DNA of 41,368 bases from Ochromonas danica (GCA_015146655.1 VKHL01000208.1:1-41368); one strand, 5' to 3'. Positions 18,601-30,971 are shown, numbered from the stretch's first letter. The notes: generated by a model not told the origin, from the letters alone. Program-made: numbers and translations.

Positions 18601-19332
18601 ATTTTCCAGCAGTTGGTCGAAGAAGGAGGGTTAAGTCCTTTTGAAATTGATCATAAAGGCAACACTCCCATGCATTACGCTTGCGATCGAGGCCATCTTG
18701 CTGTCGTTAGATATCTTTGCGAGCATCATCACTACGATATTAATTTTTGCAACAATCAGAACGTGTCCCCCATTCAGCTGGCTCTCAAAGGAGGCTTCCT
18801 CGATATTATTGAGTATTTAATGGAGTTAGCGCCGACTACCTTGTCATGTGACTGGGAAGATAGCAATTTGGGTGCATCTTTGCTTCATTGGGCTTGTCTT
18901 AGCAATAGTATTGAGCTAATAGACTATCTGCTGTTCAAGCAATCCATTCCGATTGAAAAGGTTTGTGAGAAAGATATGTCTACCGCGCTTCTTTGGGCAT
19001 CCTTTGGGGGATCGAACGAAATCGTCGAATACTTAATCGCTCATGCCAATGCTAACCGCTTTGTGAAGAACAGTTTTGGCCAAAGCTGCTTGCATATGGC
19101 TGCGATGTCTGGCAGCCGGAAGAAGGTTGTATATCTTATGGATTGCGTCGGTCTTAAAATTACTGATAAAGATTCCAATCACAAAACACCGTATGAAGTG
19201 GCTGATGGTGAAGCTGCAATATTTCTGAAGGAGCGGAAGAAGAAAGGTTTTGTAACTGGTAGCATAGCAGAGAAAAATAGAAATTCTATGGCCGCCAATG
19301 CTCAATCTGAATCATTTGGGTTTGAACTGTAG
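15643..19332 (+). CDS. Coiled-coil / pseudokinase / ankyrin-repeat protein
   Basis: Three exons (15643-17495, 17571-17670, 17734-19332) join in phase to 1,183 residues. Order: helical region (1-170), protein-kinase-like domain (about 235-510), long coiled coil (about 525-650), linker with an acidic patch (DSDDDDEAD), and ankyrin repeats near the C-terminus (TPLHLAALLGN, NTPMHYACDRGHLAVV, SPIQLALKGGFLDII, ASLLHWACLSN, TALLWASFGGS, SCLHMAAMSGS). The kinase keeps the beta-3 lysine (VMVKR, K248) and DFG (372-374), but the HRD motif reads HGR (352-354), so the catalytic aspartate is missing and a scaffold role is likely. The same frame stays open as coiled coil (ELQKEIEILLTRREAVLREM) upstream of the first ATG back to the repeat boundary near 15585, so the true N-terminus may have been lost or may lie on another exon. 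Confidence 0.85.
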
Positions 19333-19952
19333 TTATAGAGGCAACACGTGGGAATTTTGATATTGAAGTAATAAATAACTTACGGGTTTAAATTGTTGAA
19401 TTTTGTGACTGTTAGGCAGGCCAGAGCGACCACCGCAGAGATTTGAGGCAGAGTGGGCGCTCTTGCAAGGTGTGGCCTGCCGGGTGTGCTCACTGAGAAG
19501 CCAAGAGCGCAAGTGCTGGCTGCGCGGGAATCGTGCGGTGCTTCTCTGCCCGCCACTCCTTGTGTGCGTGTTCCTCCTCCCTCGGACTCACTGCACTGTG
19601 TGTGTCGTGTGTGTTCTGTGACTGGGACTGAGCGCTGAGCGAGCAGCGCTGACTGTGTGAGTGTGTGTGAGTGGGAGATCACTCTGTCTCTGCTCTTCTT
19701 CGCTCTGCTTGTCTCTTAGAGGGGAAGGGAAGAAGCATATTCTGATAGGTCCGACCTGCTCGAAGAAGTGACGATCTCACCTTCCTGGATGATTCAGTGG
19801 GTTAACAATATTCTAGTTTATTAACTATTTTATTGAAAAGAGAATAAATTCTTTGAGAAGAAGAAAGTTGAAGGAAATTTTGTCTTGAACACCAGAAAAT
19901 TCGTATTGACTTGACCTAACAATACTTTGCAGTCAGTTCGCAGTTTTCGAAA
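19333..19952. other. Intergenic/5' flank with a GC-rich, GT-repeat-containing patch
   Basis: No gene is seen. Bases 19420-19690 are clearly more GC-rich than the surroundings and contain GTGTGTGAGTGTGTGTGAGTG (about 19655-19673) and GAGCGCTGAGCGAGCAGCGCT. This is probably promoter/5'UTR of the next gene. Its base composition alone does not show an RNA gene. Confidence 0.5.
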
Positions 19953-22900
19953 ATGGACGAGTTTTCTTTTGATCGAAATAGAAGATTTGAATATAATGGA
20001 CAACCTATATCTAAAGAAGGTAAAGCAATAATTCTTTTTAGCCAAGGCGGATTTGAATGTAATCTGACTTTCTTCATATTTTTTCAGGAGGTGACTCGAA
20101 TCGCTTCTATCGGCCCAATATGCCTGGAATGAATCCTTATTCTGTTCCTCAGGTACCCTATGGTCAACATCAGCCTCTGTGGGAAAGTCCCCACGAATCG
20201 TATGGCGCTGTTAAAGTGCCCACCAACATGTCAAACAGGACTGAAGTCCCTGCTTATTCCGTTGTTTCTCCCCCTCCTCCCCAGTCGTCAATTTCTAACC
20301 AAGACTACTACAGTCCACGCTTTGCTGAGTCGTCACAGATGGCGGGTTATCCGTCGGAATCAGTTGAAGAAGTGCCATATTATATGGGGGGACCCTATGC
20401 CTCCATGCCAGGCATGCCCATGTCTGCTCGTGCAAGCATGGGAGTTAATCCATTGCAAACTCGTTTTATGGCTCCAACAGCGGCACCTCCTAGCATCCAT
20501 ATGCAACAACAATACAATGATCCTTATCGTGCGATGAAAAATCAGTCCAATATGGTTCCTGCGAACTACAATATGGGAGGACCAAATGTCCAAGGAAGAG
20601 CTATTAATAAACAGCTGCTTGATATTCTTCGAGATCGTGTTGTTGATGCCCAACGTCTGGATTTGCTCATTGATACTTATGTAGAAAGAATGGATTGTGT
20701 CAATCTAGCCACTCTTCTTTTTCATACGGGGAAGAAGCGCTTGGTGCTCATTCCTACCTATGTCCGTCGTGTTGCACAACGGCTTTTAGGCGTTAAAGAA
20801 GATCTTCGGGCCCGTGAAGCATCTAATGCCCTCTATGGTTTAAAGTGTCTTTCTTCTGACATCCCCGAAGTTCGTGAACTTGTGCATGCGTTGGCAACGA
20901 AAATTGCTTCTTCGAATTCTGATTTTGTTGCTCAAGCAGTTGGCAATGCTTTGTATGGATGTCAAATGATGACATCTGAGTACGAGGAGGTGAGGTATTT
21001 GTTGTTGATTTTGGCAAGCAAAGTTAGTCGCTGCACGGAATTGTTGGAAGCTCAAAATGTTGGAAATGCTCTCTATGGATTACGTGGCATGAACTCTGAT
21101 CATAAAGAAGTTCGCATCATGATCTCCGCTCTTACTCCTAAAGTAGCTTCTGCTCGCGAGGAATTGAATGGACAAGCTCTGGGAAACAGTCTTTATGGGC
21201 TTCAATGCATGAGTAGTAAAGAGCCTGAAGTGCGATGTCTCTTGCAAGTGTTGGCAGCAAAAGTTGCACGAACTTGGGAAGATTTGAAAGCTCAAGAAGT
21301 TGGTAATGCTTTGTATGGCCTCAAACGGATGAGTACCGATGTGCCAGAAGTCCGATCATTAATTGTTGCGCTAGTGCCCAAAATCGCTCAATCGCCAGAT
21401 GTTCTTGACGCGCAAGCTGTTGGAAACTCCCTTTATGGATTGCAGAACATGAGAAGTGATAGTTCGGAGGTTTTATCTTTGCTATCTGTCCTAGCTGAGA
21501 AGATAGGTGCCTCTTGTGCTGAGCTTGATGGGCAGGCCATGGGCAACAGTTTGTATGGGCTGCAGGGAATGAGCAGTGATTTTCCTGAAGTCCGTGCAGT
21601 TGTTGCTGCTTTGACTGTAAAAATCCAGTCATCTTGTTTGGAGATGAATGCTCAAGAGCTGGGTAATGCACTGTATGGTCTTCATAATATGAACAGCTCT
21701 TACAAGGAAGTGCGTAAAATAGTTGCTGCTTTAGCTCAGAAGATTGCTGCCTCGAAGCATGAGCTAACATCTCAAGAAATCGGAAATGCCATGTTTGGAT
21801 TACAAAATATGAGCTCAGAGCATCTGGAGACTCGCTTGTTATTGCAGCATTTGACTCAGAAGATCGTCCTTTCTCATACAGTTCTTGATCCTCAAGGTGT
21901 CTCTAACAGCCTTTTCGGCTTGCAGAGACTGTCCAGCGAATGTCTTGAAGTTCGCCATCTGGTACATGCTCTAGCATACAAAGTCGAGCACTGTTGGAAA
22001 GTTTTGGGAACTCATCATGTTTCGAATGCCTGTTTTGGTTTGCAAGGATTAAGTAGTGAAGAGAAAGAAGTTCGCATGCTCCTAAAGGCTCTAGTGCCCA
22101 AGATTGTTTCTTGTCGAGAAGAAATGAATGCCAAGCAGCTGAGCTACGCGCTGTTTGGGCTTCACAAGATGTCCAGCAATCATCTGGAAGTTCTAGGATT
22201 AGTTACTGCCTTGGCTGACAAAATCGTGGCCTCAACCGATAGTTGGAACTCGTATTATTTATCGCTAGCTGTGTTTGGTTTGCAAGGAATGAGCTCGTCG
22301 TCTGAAGAGGTGACGTACTTGATCAAGGCTATAAACCAGAAAGCGTCCATGGCTTCACTTGTTGATATGGATGCAGTCAAACTTGGAAACAGCTTTTATG
22401 GTCTTCAGCGTTTTGATACGAACAATGCTGAAGTCTGCAAGTTGTTGATGATTCTGGGGACGTCGTTAATGAACATGATTCAATACAATATGAAAGTTCC
22501 CGCCTCTGCGTGCGCAAATATCATATTTGGATTGAACGGTCTTAGTGTTCATGTAGAACCCGTTAGAGGTGTTCTGGATACAGTTGCTGAATTGATGCGA
22601 GATATAATTGATACGAGCGGTAACCTCGGTTCGCTAAGACATGAACTTGCTGTTGAGACTTATATGGAGTTGCTCACTATGTTTCAAGCCGCTGCAGTTA
22701 GTGTTAATGCCATTCCTGACCTGGATGCCTATCCCGAAACGAAGCTTCGACTGAATGAACAAATACCACGCTTACAGAGTATTATCGAGCAGTACAGCCG
22801 CCTCTATCAGCCTCGTGGTCTAACTTATGCGGAAACTTTGGCTGCTCAAGAAATTAGTAGAATTCTGAATCGTGAACCTTTTGTTATTCGCACAGGTGCT

Positions 22901-24517
22901 TTGATGTACGGCTTTGACAGTTCATTGTTCATTCAGCTCAGCCCAAATCTTGAATTGAAAACTGCCTCCGGTGCTCCTTTTAATCCCGTGCTTGGCTTGG
23001 ATTTGATCGGCTCCAGCTTTTGCTTCCCTGCAAAGGAGCTGTTCCATACACTTCGTTGTCGATACTTGGGAAAGCAGCGTGGACTTACCATGCGTGCCCT
23101 TCCTGCTGACTCATTCCGTGTAGTAGGTCAAGGAGGAATCTGGATGCATCAGAGTGTTTTCGTTCCATTGTTAGCTGAAAATGATGAGGACACGAAAGTA
23201 ATCAACGCGCAGTTGTCCTCTAGAAGTAATTCTTCTGTTTCATATATGTCGTCTCTTAATGGTGGCGATGAAAGTCTTCGTTATCACCTTCCTGCAGCAT
23301 CCGGATCGAACGCTTCTTTGGGTCGTGGTCAAGGTATCGAAACAAATTCTCTGTATTCGCAGTCTTCTGGAACAGTTAACCGCTACGGGATCAGTGAATA
23401 CCTGGATGATGACTTTATTAAGCAGGGCAATGATTATGTCAGCGAACAGCTTGGTTTGAGGTATAATCGTCGTCCTCTGGGACTGCTGGTGGGTTGGTTG
23501 GGAGATTGGCCTCGCATCAGCAACTTACTCCTTGTGCATCTGCTTTCAATGCAACAACAGCCTGTGGTGCAGCAACAGCAGCAGCAACAACAGTCCTTTG
23601 GTCGCTTCGCTGGTGCGTATCCTGGAGCTCCTATCCGCATGAATGGTACGCCTGTTGTAGATGTTCGCAGACAAGTTGCTGATCGTGGAATGATGCCTGT
23701 TGTAGACATGCCGTTGGATTCGAAGTCTTTCTCCATGCGCAGCCAATCTGTTGATTATCTGAACAACTCCTCGGATTCAACTTTCATGGAAACTGCTCAG
23801 CATCTTCGTGTTGGTCGTCGCACCGAAGACGAAAATAGCGATACGTCAGCGGACATTAGTCAAACGAAGACCATCAAGCCCATTTTCGACCATAACCATC
23901 CTGGAATTAACTTGGCGACTGTATCGGAGCACTCCTTGTCGGGTCTCCTTTCGCGTTCTTACAGTCAATTTCCTGCAGAGTCCGGTCATCATGATACGAT
24001 GCGAATGGAAACCACGAAATATGATGCCAGCGGCACCTTTCTTTCTCCTGATTTCAGCCAATCGAACAGCTTCACTGGTAACATGTTGCGCAATAGTCAA
24101 GACTTCCATCAATACTCCAAGAATCAATCGTTCATAAAGCCCGAATCGCTGAAGCAGCGTACCTTGAGTGATGCCAGTCTTCTGGAAGAGAATGCGGTCG
24201 TCGCCGTCACTAACATTGTCGACCTTGGTCCTGACTTGTCTGTCCCCCAAGGGGCCGGCGTTCCTGTGGAACAACAACCTTCTAATATCACCATATTGAA
24301 CACAGCCGATGAAAATAGTTCTCAACATGTGGCTGCTGTGCAAGAGGTGGTATCAACAGAAGCGCATGATGAGGACGATATGGCCCTTCTTCAAGCTCAA
24401 ATGGAAATGGCTAAGTTAGAAGCGAAAATCAAGTCTCTACAAGACAGAAAGTCTCTTAAAGGTCAACGAGGAGCTACAGATACCTTACTTGCGACTACCT
24501 CGTCCGATAGCTATTAG
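19953..24517 (+). CDS. Giant 40-residue 'YGLQ' helical-repeat protein
   Basis: Exon 1 (19953-20019, MDEFSFDRNRRFEYNG...) joins over a 68-nt intron to exon 2 (20088-24517), giving 1,498 residues. Residues about 35-200 are rich in P, Q, Y and M and low in complexity. About 15 tandem repeats of 40 residues follow (about 265-870), with consensus GNALYGLQ-MSS--EVR-L--AL--KI--S---L-AQ-V. They read as paired helices like TPR/PPR/OPR-class repeats. A conserved-looking block comes next (LGLDLIGSSFCFPAKELFHTL, about residue 970) with some resemblance to RAP/endonuclease-fold ends. The tail has polyQ (23570-23592) and a final coiled coil (QAQMEMAKLEAKIKSLQD). No targeting peptide is visible. By analogy with other helical-repeat proteins it may bind RNA; this is an inference and I know of no assigned function. 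Confidence 0.85.
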
Positions 24518-27066
24518 AGCATAGGTTTTTGAACTTCTATCTTATCTATCCCTCAGACTTGGCTCTTCATAGAAGGTATTATTGGTTGTTGGTCGGTTAC
24601 TGGTTGTTTAGTTGTTTAGTTGGCAATTCTCTGTTCATTATGAATTACTTTACATTCAAATAATTCTGTACGTTCAGCTGGAAGGATCGTTTGCTGTAAT
24701 GGGAAGTATATTAATGCTGCCTCCTTTATTGGCGGACGCCCGTACCATCCTCCTCAGATCTTAATAGAGGTTTATTCCTTCATTACCTCTCTGCTTCCAT
24801 CTATATGTGCTACCTTGTACAATATTGATATGCTGGGTTGTTTCTCCCTCCACCTTTTGTTTTTCTGCTGTTTTAACTTCTTTGTTGCCAGTAGTTGACT
24901 TGTAGTGGCAGCTCCAATACATGTCGGTGTTCTTCTGCCTTGTCTGTTGTCTCTTTGATTTTCTAATTCAGTAGAAGTTTTTGGGCAGAAGCTTCTAGTC
25001 GTCAGTTGATGACGACAGTAGTGGTCTGTTGCTGTGTGGTATTATGTGGAAGTTGAAAAGAGAATCTGCACATGATTATTTGAAGATATCTTCCTATTAT
25101 ATATGACCATTTGTTGTTCCATCGGCAGCACCCATTGTTTTGATTTAGATTATTCCGAACAATGGCTGGGAGTCTGCTTTAGAATGTACGGGTAAATGAT
25201 TGCCTTCTTTCATGCTTCCATTCAAGTTCGGAGTAGCTCACTATCTCAACTGAGCATGGTATATCAATGTCAAAACAAAAAGTACAATTAAGAATGGGGA
25301 AGAAAGGTCGTCAGCTCGCAGCTCATAGTAGTCAGTCAGCTCATTCCTTTCTTTGTGGTATAGTAAGGCACAGCCAGTCGATCAAAATCATCTTCTTGTG
25401 TGCACAGCGCGCGCAGGATATCATCAAATGTGGAAGACTTTGTCCCTCTCTATGTGTTGTTTCTGCTTCCTTATTATCGTTATCATCATCATGTACACCA
25501 AATGGTGTAAATGGAGGTGAAGTCTGCTTGGAAAAAAAACAAAGAAAAATTCTTTTTCAAAATATTATCAAAACCCAGAAATAAACTGTGCTGCTTTACG
25601 TAATAATACTATACGATTCCCATGTAACGAGACCTCTCTGTTGTTGTTTCCTGTTAGTGTTTGTCTGTGCTTTCATTCACTGTAGGATGGCTAGCTAGTT
25701 AGGTATATATGACTCTGTAGCTTAGCTTCATCTTCATTGGTAGCTGATTTAGTAGAAGCGCGGTTCAAAGTGTTCTCCTCTTTTTGATTTATTTCTTTGT
25801 TACTTTGTAGTACTCGATGATAGCTCGTTTTGTGGAGCAGCAGAATTCGTTTTAGTACTGAAGGGTGCCTTCCATCTTGTCTTCCTGCTTTATCTTCGAA
25901 GAAGCGGGGAAGAAAAGAAGTCAAAGGAAGTGCAGATCTAGAGTTACCGTGTCCTGCTTGACCTCTTTGTGGTATTAGTCTTCGGATTAGTCGAATTGCG
26001 ACTATCCGTGCAGCTATCCTAATTGATGCTTCTTTGGGAGATTAAGAGTGTTGTTGGTCTGTCTGCAAATTGCTCTGGAGGAAGAGAACTAATTGTTTTT
26101 GGGTGGATAATGATGATTTGGTTTTGATTTGCAATGCAGCAGTCCAACTCTTTCTTTCTCTCTCAATGATCGCAGCGCTTTTTGATTGCCAGCATGAGTA
26201 GTGGCAGACGATGGACTTCGATGACGATAGAAATGGTCGGCATTATTTAAGTTATTCTATTTTATGAGTGGTTGGTTGGTTGTTCTATCAATCAGCATTA
26301 GTTACTTTGAAGTGCTGGAGAAGAAGAATAGCGAAGAGAAGAAGAAGGTGGAAATTATGAACCTTTTGATATGGTGGATCGACTCTTCTCTCTTCCGCCT
26401 GCCTGTAGTGCATCATCTTGCAATATGCATCGTTTCATGAACTCGGTTTTCGATGCTCTTGTGTCAAATGAATCTTAACCCAAATGCAGTGAATTGAGTA
26501 TCCTGATGCTTCTTTACTTCTCTCATGCTGATGCTTTACTTCCCGTTGTATCTTGATGGTCATTTATTGATCATGATGGACCTGGACGGTGAAGAGATTG
26601 TGTAGGCGAGGTCTCGCTAAACTTCTCTTGCGGTGGCACTTGGGCGAATGAGAAGCTGTCTTGCTGTTGCTACATCTATGTCTCTGTCTATTGCATTTCT
26701 GTTCTGTTTTCTTTTTAATTACTTCTTCTTCATTGACAGTTCTCAAGTAATGAAAGTCTCTTTTTTGAGGATTCATTCATTGCTTGCTTGTTTTTCTTTG
26801 GATGGAAATAGAGATTGTGTTGGCTAAGTGGTTAAGAAGAGTCACTCTCTTCTTCTCATTTCTACCGCTCCGTTGCCTTCGCCTTCTCGTTTTCTTCCGC
26901 ACAGGGATAGACAAGCTACCAACTATCTTAAGCATTCCTTGAGTTAATGTTACCCGATCTACCCTTCTCCACCATCGACACACTTCCACTTGAGAGTCAC
27001 CAACAACAACCTCCTCATCATAACTAATTTATCTACAGAGCATCTTCAAACCACTTCAGCCTGTCG
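24518..27066. other. 2.5-kb interval between convergent genes, no gene supported
   Basis: The plus strand is T-rich (TTG, TTC and TCTT runs) from the YGLQ-gene stop to about 26500. Reading frames there are short and of low complexity. It could hold long 3'UTRs or an untranslated RNA. A tRNA A-box-like TGGCTAAGTGG at 26821 has no B box after it. Confidence 0.55.
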
Positions 27067-30000
27067 TCACTTCAGACCAAAGCCTTCGCATTCATGAATT
27101 GCACGGACCAATCGATCCTTGACTTTCTCTCGACTGCTGTAGGCTGGCAGCAGCAGAACGTTGAAGCAAGTATGAGCTGTGGGGAGGTTCTCGGAATCAG
27201 GACCCATGCGTTGAATCTTTAGTCCCAACTTCTTGAGACCTCCCAATGGAGCTTTGTAGGATCCCGTGGCAAACAACAAGAACTTTTGCTTTTCCTCAAA
27301 GGACAATTCATTGATGACGATGTCCCAGAACCATTGGATAGTGGGATGGTTGGCATTCCAATCGCTTTCTCCGACATACTCTGTGCTATCGCGTAGTTCC
27401 AAGAAGTCCAAATGAGGCACTCCAACCATCAACAATTCCAACTCTTGGGCAGTGAGAAGCAAGAGCTGGCCAGGAGCAATGACTTTGGTGAAGCCTCTGT
27501 ACAAGGCACTGAATTGCTCCGCGACGCTATCTACCAGCATCCACTCCACAAGTCTCTTCACATAAAGCTCACGATTCGCTCCCGTGACGGCAATCTGCTC
27601 TCCATTGGGAATGAGTTCCACAGTGCGCTTCATACCAAACTCTTCCCATTCAGCCACGAAGGACCGACAATAGATGTGCTCCACCTCCTCGGCTGGCTCG
27701 TGGGCTAAGAGTTGCTTGAGACCTTCATAAAGCTCGGAATCCAGACTATGTAAATCTTCTAAACCGACTGGCTGTTGAAGAAGTTTCTTGTAGAGGATTT
27801 GTGGTAGATGGACATCGAGCAACACGCCATTGTACAAAGCCAAAGCGAGCATAGAGCCCACCAGCGAGAACTCATCATTGCACCAATTATTCTGCATGTT
27901 AATCCACAGACATCGACCATTGTTACATGGAGTGAACATTCCATAATCCAAATCAAACAACTGCATGGTCAACAGTTGAAAGAACTCCTTGCGCACACCT
28001 CCTTCATCGATACCTTCTTCGTGAATGAAGACAACCTTCAGAGGTTTCTTCAAGTCCAAAGGTGTGGCATGCGCGATATGCAGCAGAGCTTGTTGTAAGA
28101 GATGATCTCGTTCGATTGGTATGATAAAATAAGGGAAGATAATAGGCGATCCTCCCAATAATCCCTGTGCAAATGCTTGATTAGCGGCAGCTTGTTGGTG
28201 GAGAGTGGACTCAGCAAGCAGAATTCGTCTCTTTGCCTCCGCTGAGAGAAGGTAAGGATAATTGCAAAAGAAGAACGTGCGAGGTGACCTCTCACCGTTT
28301 GTCGTGCGGCTTGTATTATCAGAAACACTCTCACTATTTTCGCCTGCAGTAGTTGATGGGCTGGAAGAAGAGTCAGTAGCATGATTTGTTGTGGTTGTTG
28401 TGGTTTGTGTTGTCGAGGATGTCGCGCCTCTGTTGTCTGTGGCAGCTGCTTTCAATCTTTGATTGTGATTTCGCCATTGCAAATAGTCTTTAACCAGCAT
28501 CTGATCTGCGAAAGAGCTGATCGACTCGTTGTAGAAGAGATCGTCTGAGACAAATCGAGTGTTTTGATTGACTTGGAATAGACAACGAAAAGCCTCGCAC
28601 ATCGTCACCACCGGCATCATAGCAATGCCATTCACTGTATTCTGCATCGCAGTGTCGATATGATAGGCCAATTGCAAGTGTAATGCCTTGAGTAAGCGAG
28701 AGGCGAAGATGTGGGGAGGGAAGATAGATTGAATCACTTCCTGCATGAGCGCGTCGTGATGCAGAGACAGCTTGAGCAAGCGAATGAAGACCTCTGAAGA
28801 TATCACGGGATTCCCCATGTAAGGAGATTGTAAGAGAACACAGAAGATCTTCACGGAGGAAGAAGAGAGATTGTCTTGTGCGCTTTCCAATTCTGTCACG
28901 GCTTGCTGCATGGAGGCAAGCAGTCGACACATTGCATGAACCCCCAAGGACATGAAAGAGTCGTAGACATTCTCCACACCTTCTACATCATAGCGCAAGC
29001 TAGCAACCGAAGTTGTTGTAGGCAAGGAAGTCGAGGAGGAGGCAGAGGCTAATCGAAAACTGCCGGCAATCAATGATGGTGAAGCAAAAATCTCACACAC
29101 TGTGTTGAAAACCAATGCTTGTAATCGTTGGTCACTAGGATCCTCTAAACCACGTTGAATGAGATTCAAGAGAGCAGAGCAGTCCATGGGTACAATAGCC
29201 TTGGACACCACAGTGGAGAACTGCTTGCGCAGTAATCCGCCGCCAATCTTTGCAACAGCGGCTTCCTCGCGCTGTGGAATGCCAATGACAAAGCTTTGGT
29301 CTCCTCCAGCAGCAACATACAACACACGAGACACTTGCCACAAACTAGCCAGCTCTGTCACCTCTGTAGGAGTGCGAACCAAAGTAGCAGCACTGGAAGC
29401 ACACACTTGTCCAAATGTGTTGGCACCGAAGCCGTAGACACAAGACAAACCTTCCGCTGTCTCCAGACTTTTCAGACTATACATTCGCACAATTTGACCA
29501 TCAGCCAGAGGCACTTGAGGAGTCGCTGTGAAGCACAAGGCGAGGGTATGATTGAACCCACAAGCTGCCATAACACAGCAATGTGGAACTGGAATCCGTT
29601 CAAATGACTCTACTCGAGGAGACAACAAACCAAGCTGTCCAAATTTATTGGAACCACAGCCCAGTAATATACCGTTCTTGGTCCAGCAGACGGAATGTTG
29701 TGAACCGGTAGAAATGCCAATCACTTGACCTGCTGACGAAGGGATGTCAAGCAAAGCAGGCAACTGCTGATGAAGTTTATCTTCGTTTGAAGATGATTCC
29801 TGCTGAGAGGAAGTAGTGCTTTCAAAGCCTAACTCGCAGTGCTTGTTGCTTCCCCAGCCATAGACTTCTCCTGTAGAAGTTAGTGCCAGAGCATGAGCAG
29901 AGCCTGCAGCTATATCAACGATATTCAAACCTACAAGGCTTTCAACACGTTGTGCTTGTGTGATAATGAGTTGATCGGAATGAATCGTATTGCCCAGGAA

Positions 30001-30912
30001 GGTTGCGCTTCCGCATCCAAACACTTCACCAGAAGACAACAAGAACAACGAGAAGAAATCACCACAAGCCACTTTAGTGATGATCATTGCAGCTTTACGA
30101 CTTGGTGCAATCGTAAAATTGACGACTTTGGGTCCAACATGGATATGCTTCTGTGCGCTATGGCCCAACTGTCCACTCTCATTGCCTCCAAAACTGATGG
30201 CACAGCCTGCCGCAGTCACACAGACTGTGTGGTTCAATCCACAAGATACAGAGATGATCTTGTGATTAGCAATATTCTCCACGACGTGAGGACGCTCATA
30301 GTACTCAACATTAGTGAGGTCGGTGACTTGTCCCTGGTCGTTCTGTCCGCAGGTATAGAGCTCACCAGTCGACGTGACCGCAGCAGTATGATAGACATTC
30401 GAGGCGATAGAAACAATAGTACGATTGGCATGATGGAAGGAGAAGACACCATCTCGAATGTCGTCCTCTGTGCGGTGCAGCAAGCAGCCGAAGTCGCTGC
30501 GGCCCCAACTCAACACTGTGGGGGGATCGAAGGCAGAGGCGGAGGTCTCTGGTGAGAGATCTACATCCATCATCTCTGCGCTAGAGACAACCTCGTCACT
30601 GCTTTCTTTTTCTTGTGTGATGATGGTGGTTGCCTCTTGCCTCTCACAAGGGAGGACAGCAGCAACAGCAACAGTGTCGGCAGTGTCGGCAGTGTCTGCA
30701 GTGTCTGCAGGGTTAGCAGGGTTAGTCTCAGACTCGTCTTCCCAAGTCTCTTCTATACCTTGTGATTCGACAACAGGAGGTGTGGGTGTGGGCACAGCTG
30801 ATGAAGGCAGAGAGTCTCCCGCTTCTGCTATTGTTGTTGTTGTTGTTGTTGTTGAGATTGTTGACTCAATTTCCATTTCTCTTGAGATAGAACAACTGCA
30901 ACTTGCAAACAA
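27067..30912 (-). CDS. RCC1-repeat HECT E3 ubiquitin ligase (HERC3/4-like)
   Basis: The longest frame is 1,281 residues; translation may start at the second methionine (MEIESTIS). A low-complexity T/S/acidic N-terminus includes a 9-bp tandem repeat coding for ADT units. RCC1-type blades follow (about 130-560; e.g. GELYTCGQNDQGQV, SFGGNESGQLGHS, EVYGWGSNKHCELGF, LLGCGSNKFGQLGL), then a helical middle and a HECT domain (about 935-1281). The active-site cysteine lies in PTAHTCFNVLLLPAYSS (C1249), and the ending ECEGFGLK is like the GFGM/L end of HERC4. HECT ligases take ubiquitin from E2 onto this cysteine and pass it to substrates; the RCC1 propeller likely selects the substrate. The domain order matches small HERCs, though the long S/T-rich insert near 830-890 is unusual. 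No intron is needed. Confidence 0.93.
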   Translation of the reverse strand: MFASCSCSISREMEIESTISTTTTTTTIAEAGDSLPSSAVPTPTPPVVESQGIEETWEDESETNPANPADTADTADTADTVAVAAVLPCERQEATTIITQEKESSDEVVSSAEMMDVDLSPETSASAFDPPTVLSWGRSDFGCLLHRTEDDIRDGVFSFHHANRTIVSIASNVYHTAAVTSTGELYTCGQNDQGQVTDLTNVEYYERPHVVENIANHKIISVSCGLNHTVCVTAAGCAISFGGNESGQLGHSAQKHIHVGPKVVNFTIAPSRKAAMIITKVACGDFFSLFLLSSGEVFGCGSATFLGNTIHSDQLIITQAQRVESLVGLNIVDIAAGSAHALALTSTGEVYGWGSNKHCELGFESTTSSQQESSSNEDKLHQQLPALLDIPSSAGQVIGISTGSQHSVCWTKNGILLGCGSNKFGQLGLLSPRVESFERIPVPHCCVMAACGFNHTLALCFTATPQVPLADGQIVRMYSLKSLETAEGLSCVYGFGANTFGQVCASSAATLVRTPTEVTELASLWQVSRVLYVAAGGDQSFVIGIPQREEAAVAKIGGGLLRKQFSTVVSKAIVPMDCSALLNLIQRGLEDPSDQRLQALVFNTVCEIFASPSLIAGSFRLASASSSTSLPTTTSVASLRYDVEGVENVYDSFMSLGVHAMCRLLASMQQAVTELESAQDNLSSSSVKIFCVLLQSPYMGNPVISSEVFIRLLKLSLHHDALMQEVIQSIFPPHIFASRLLKALHLQLAYHIDTAMQNTVNGIAMMPVVTMCEAFRCLFQVNQNTRFVSDDLFYNESISSFADQMLVKDYLQWRNHNQRLKAAATDNRGATSSTTQTTTTTTNHATDSSSSPSTTAGENSESVSDNTSRTTNGERSPRTFFFCNYPYLLSAEAKRRILLAESTLHQQAAANQAFAQGLLGGSPIIFPYFIIPIERDHLLQQALLHIAHATPLDLKKPLKVVFIHEEGIDEGGVRKEFFQLLTMQLFDLDYGMFTPCNNGRCLWINMQNNWCNDEFSLVGSMLALALYNGVLLDVHLPQILYKKLLQQPVGLEDLHSLDSELYEGLKQLLAHEPAEEVEHIYCRSFVAEWEEFGMKRTVELIPNGEQIAVTGANRELYVKRLVEWMLVDSVAEQFSALYRGFTKVIAPGQLLLLTAQELELLMVGVPHLDFLELRDSTEYVGESDWNANHPTIQWFWDIVINELSFEEKQKFLLFATGSYKAPLGGLKKLGLKIQRMGPDSENLPTAHTCFNVLLLPAYSSREKVKDRLVRAIHECEGFGLK

Positions 30913-30971
30913 TGGAATAACAATGATAAGATCCTTTCTTCTTCTCTAGAGAGATGAGGCTCTAACAAAGG

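Noticed and set aside
26821-26920. tRNA-like A box (TGGCTAAGTGG)
   Set aside because: No GGTTCGAATCC-type B box or acceptor pairing follows within the expected distance.
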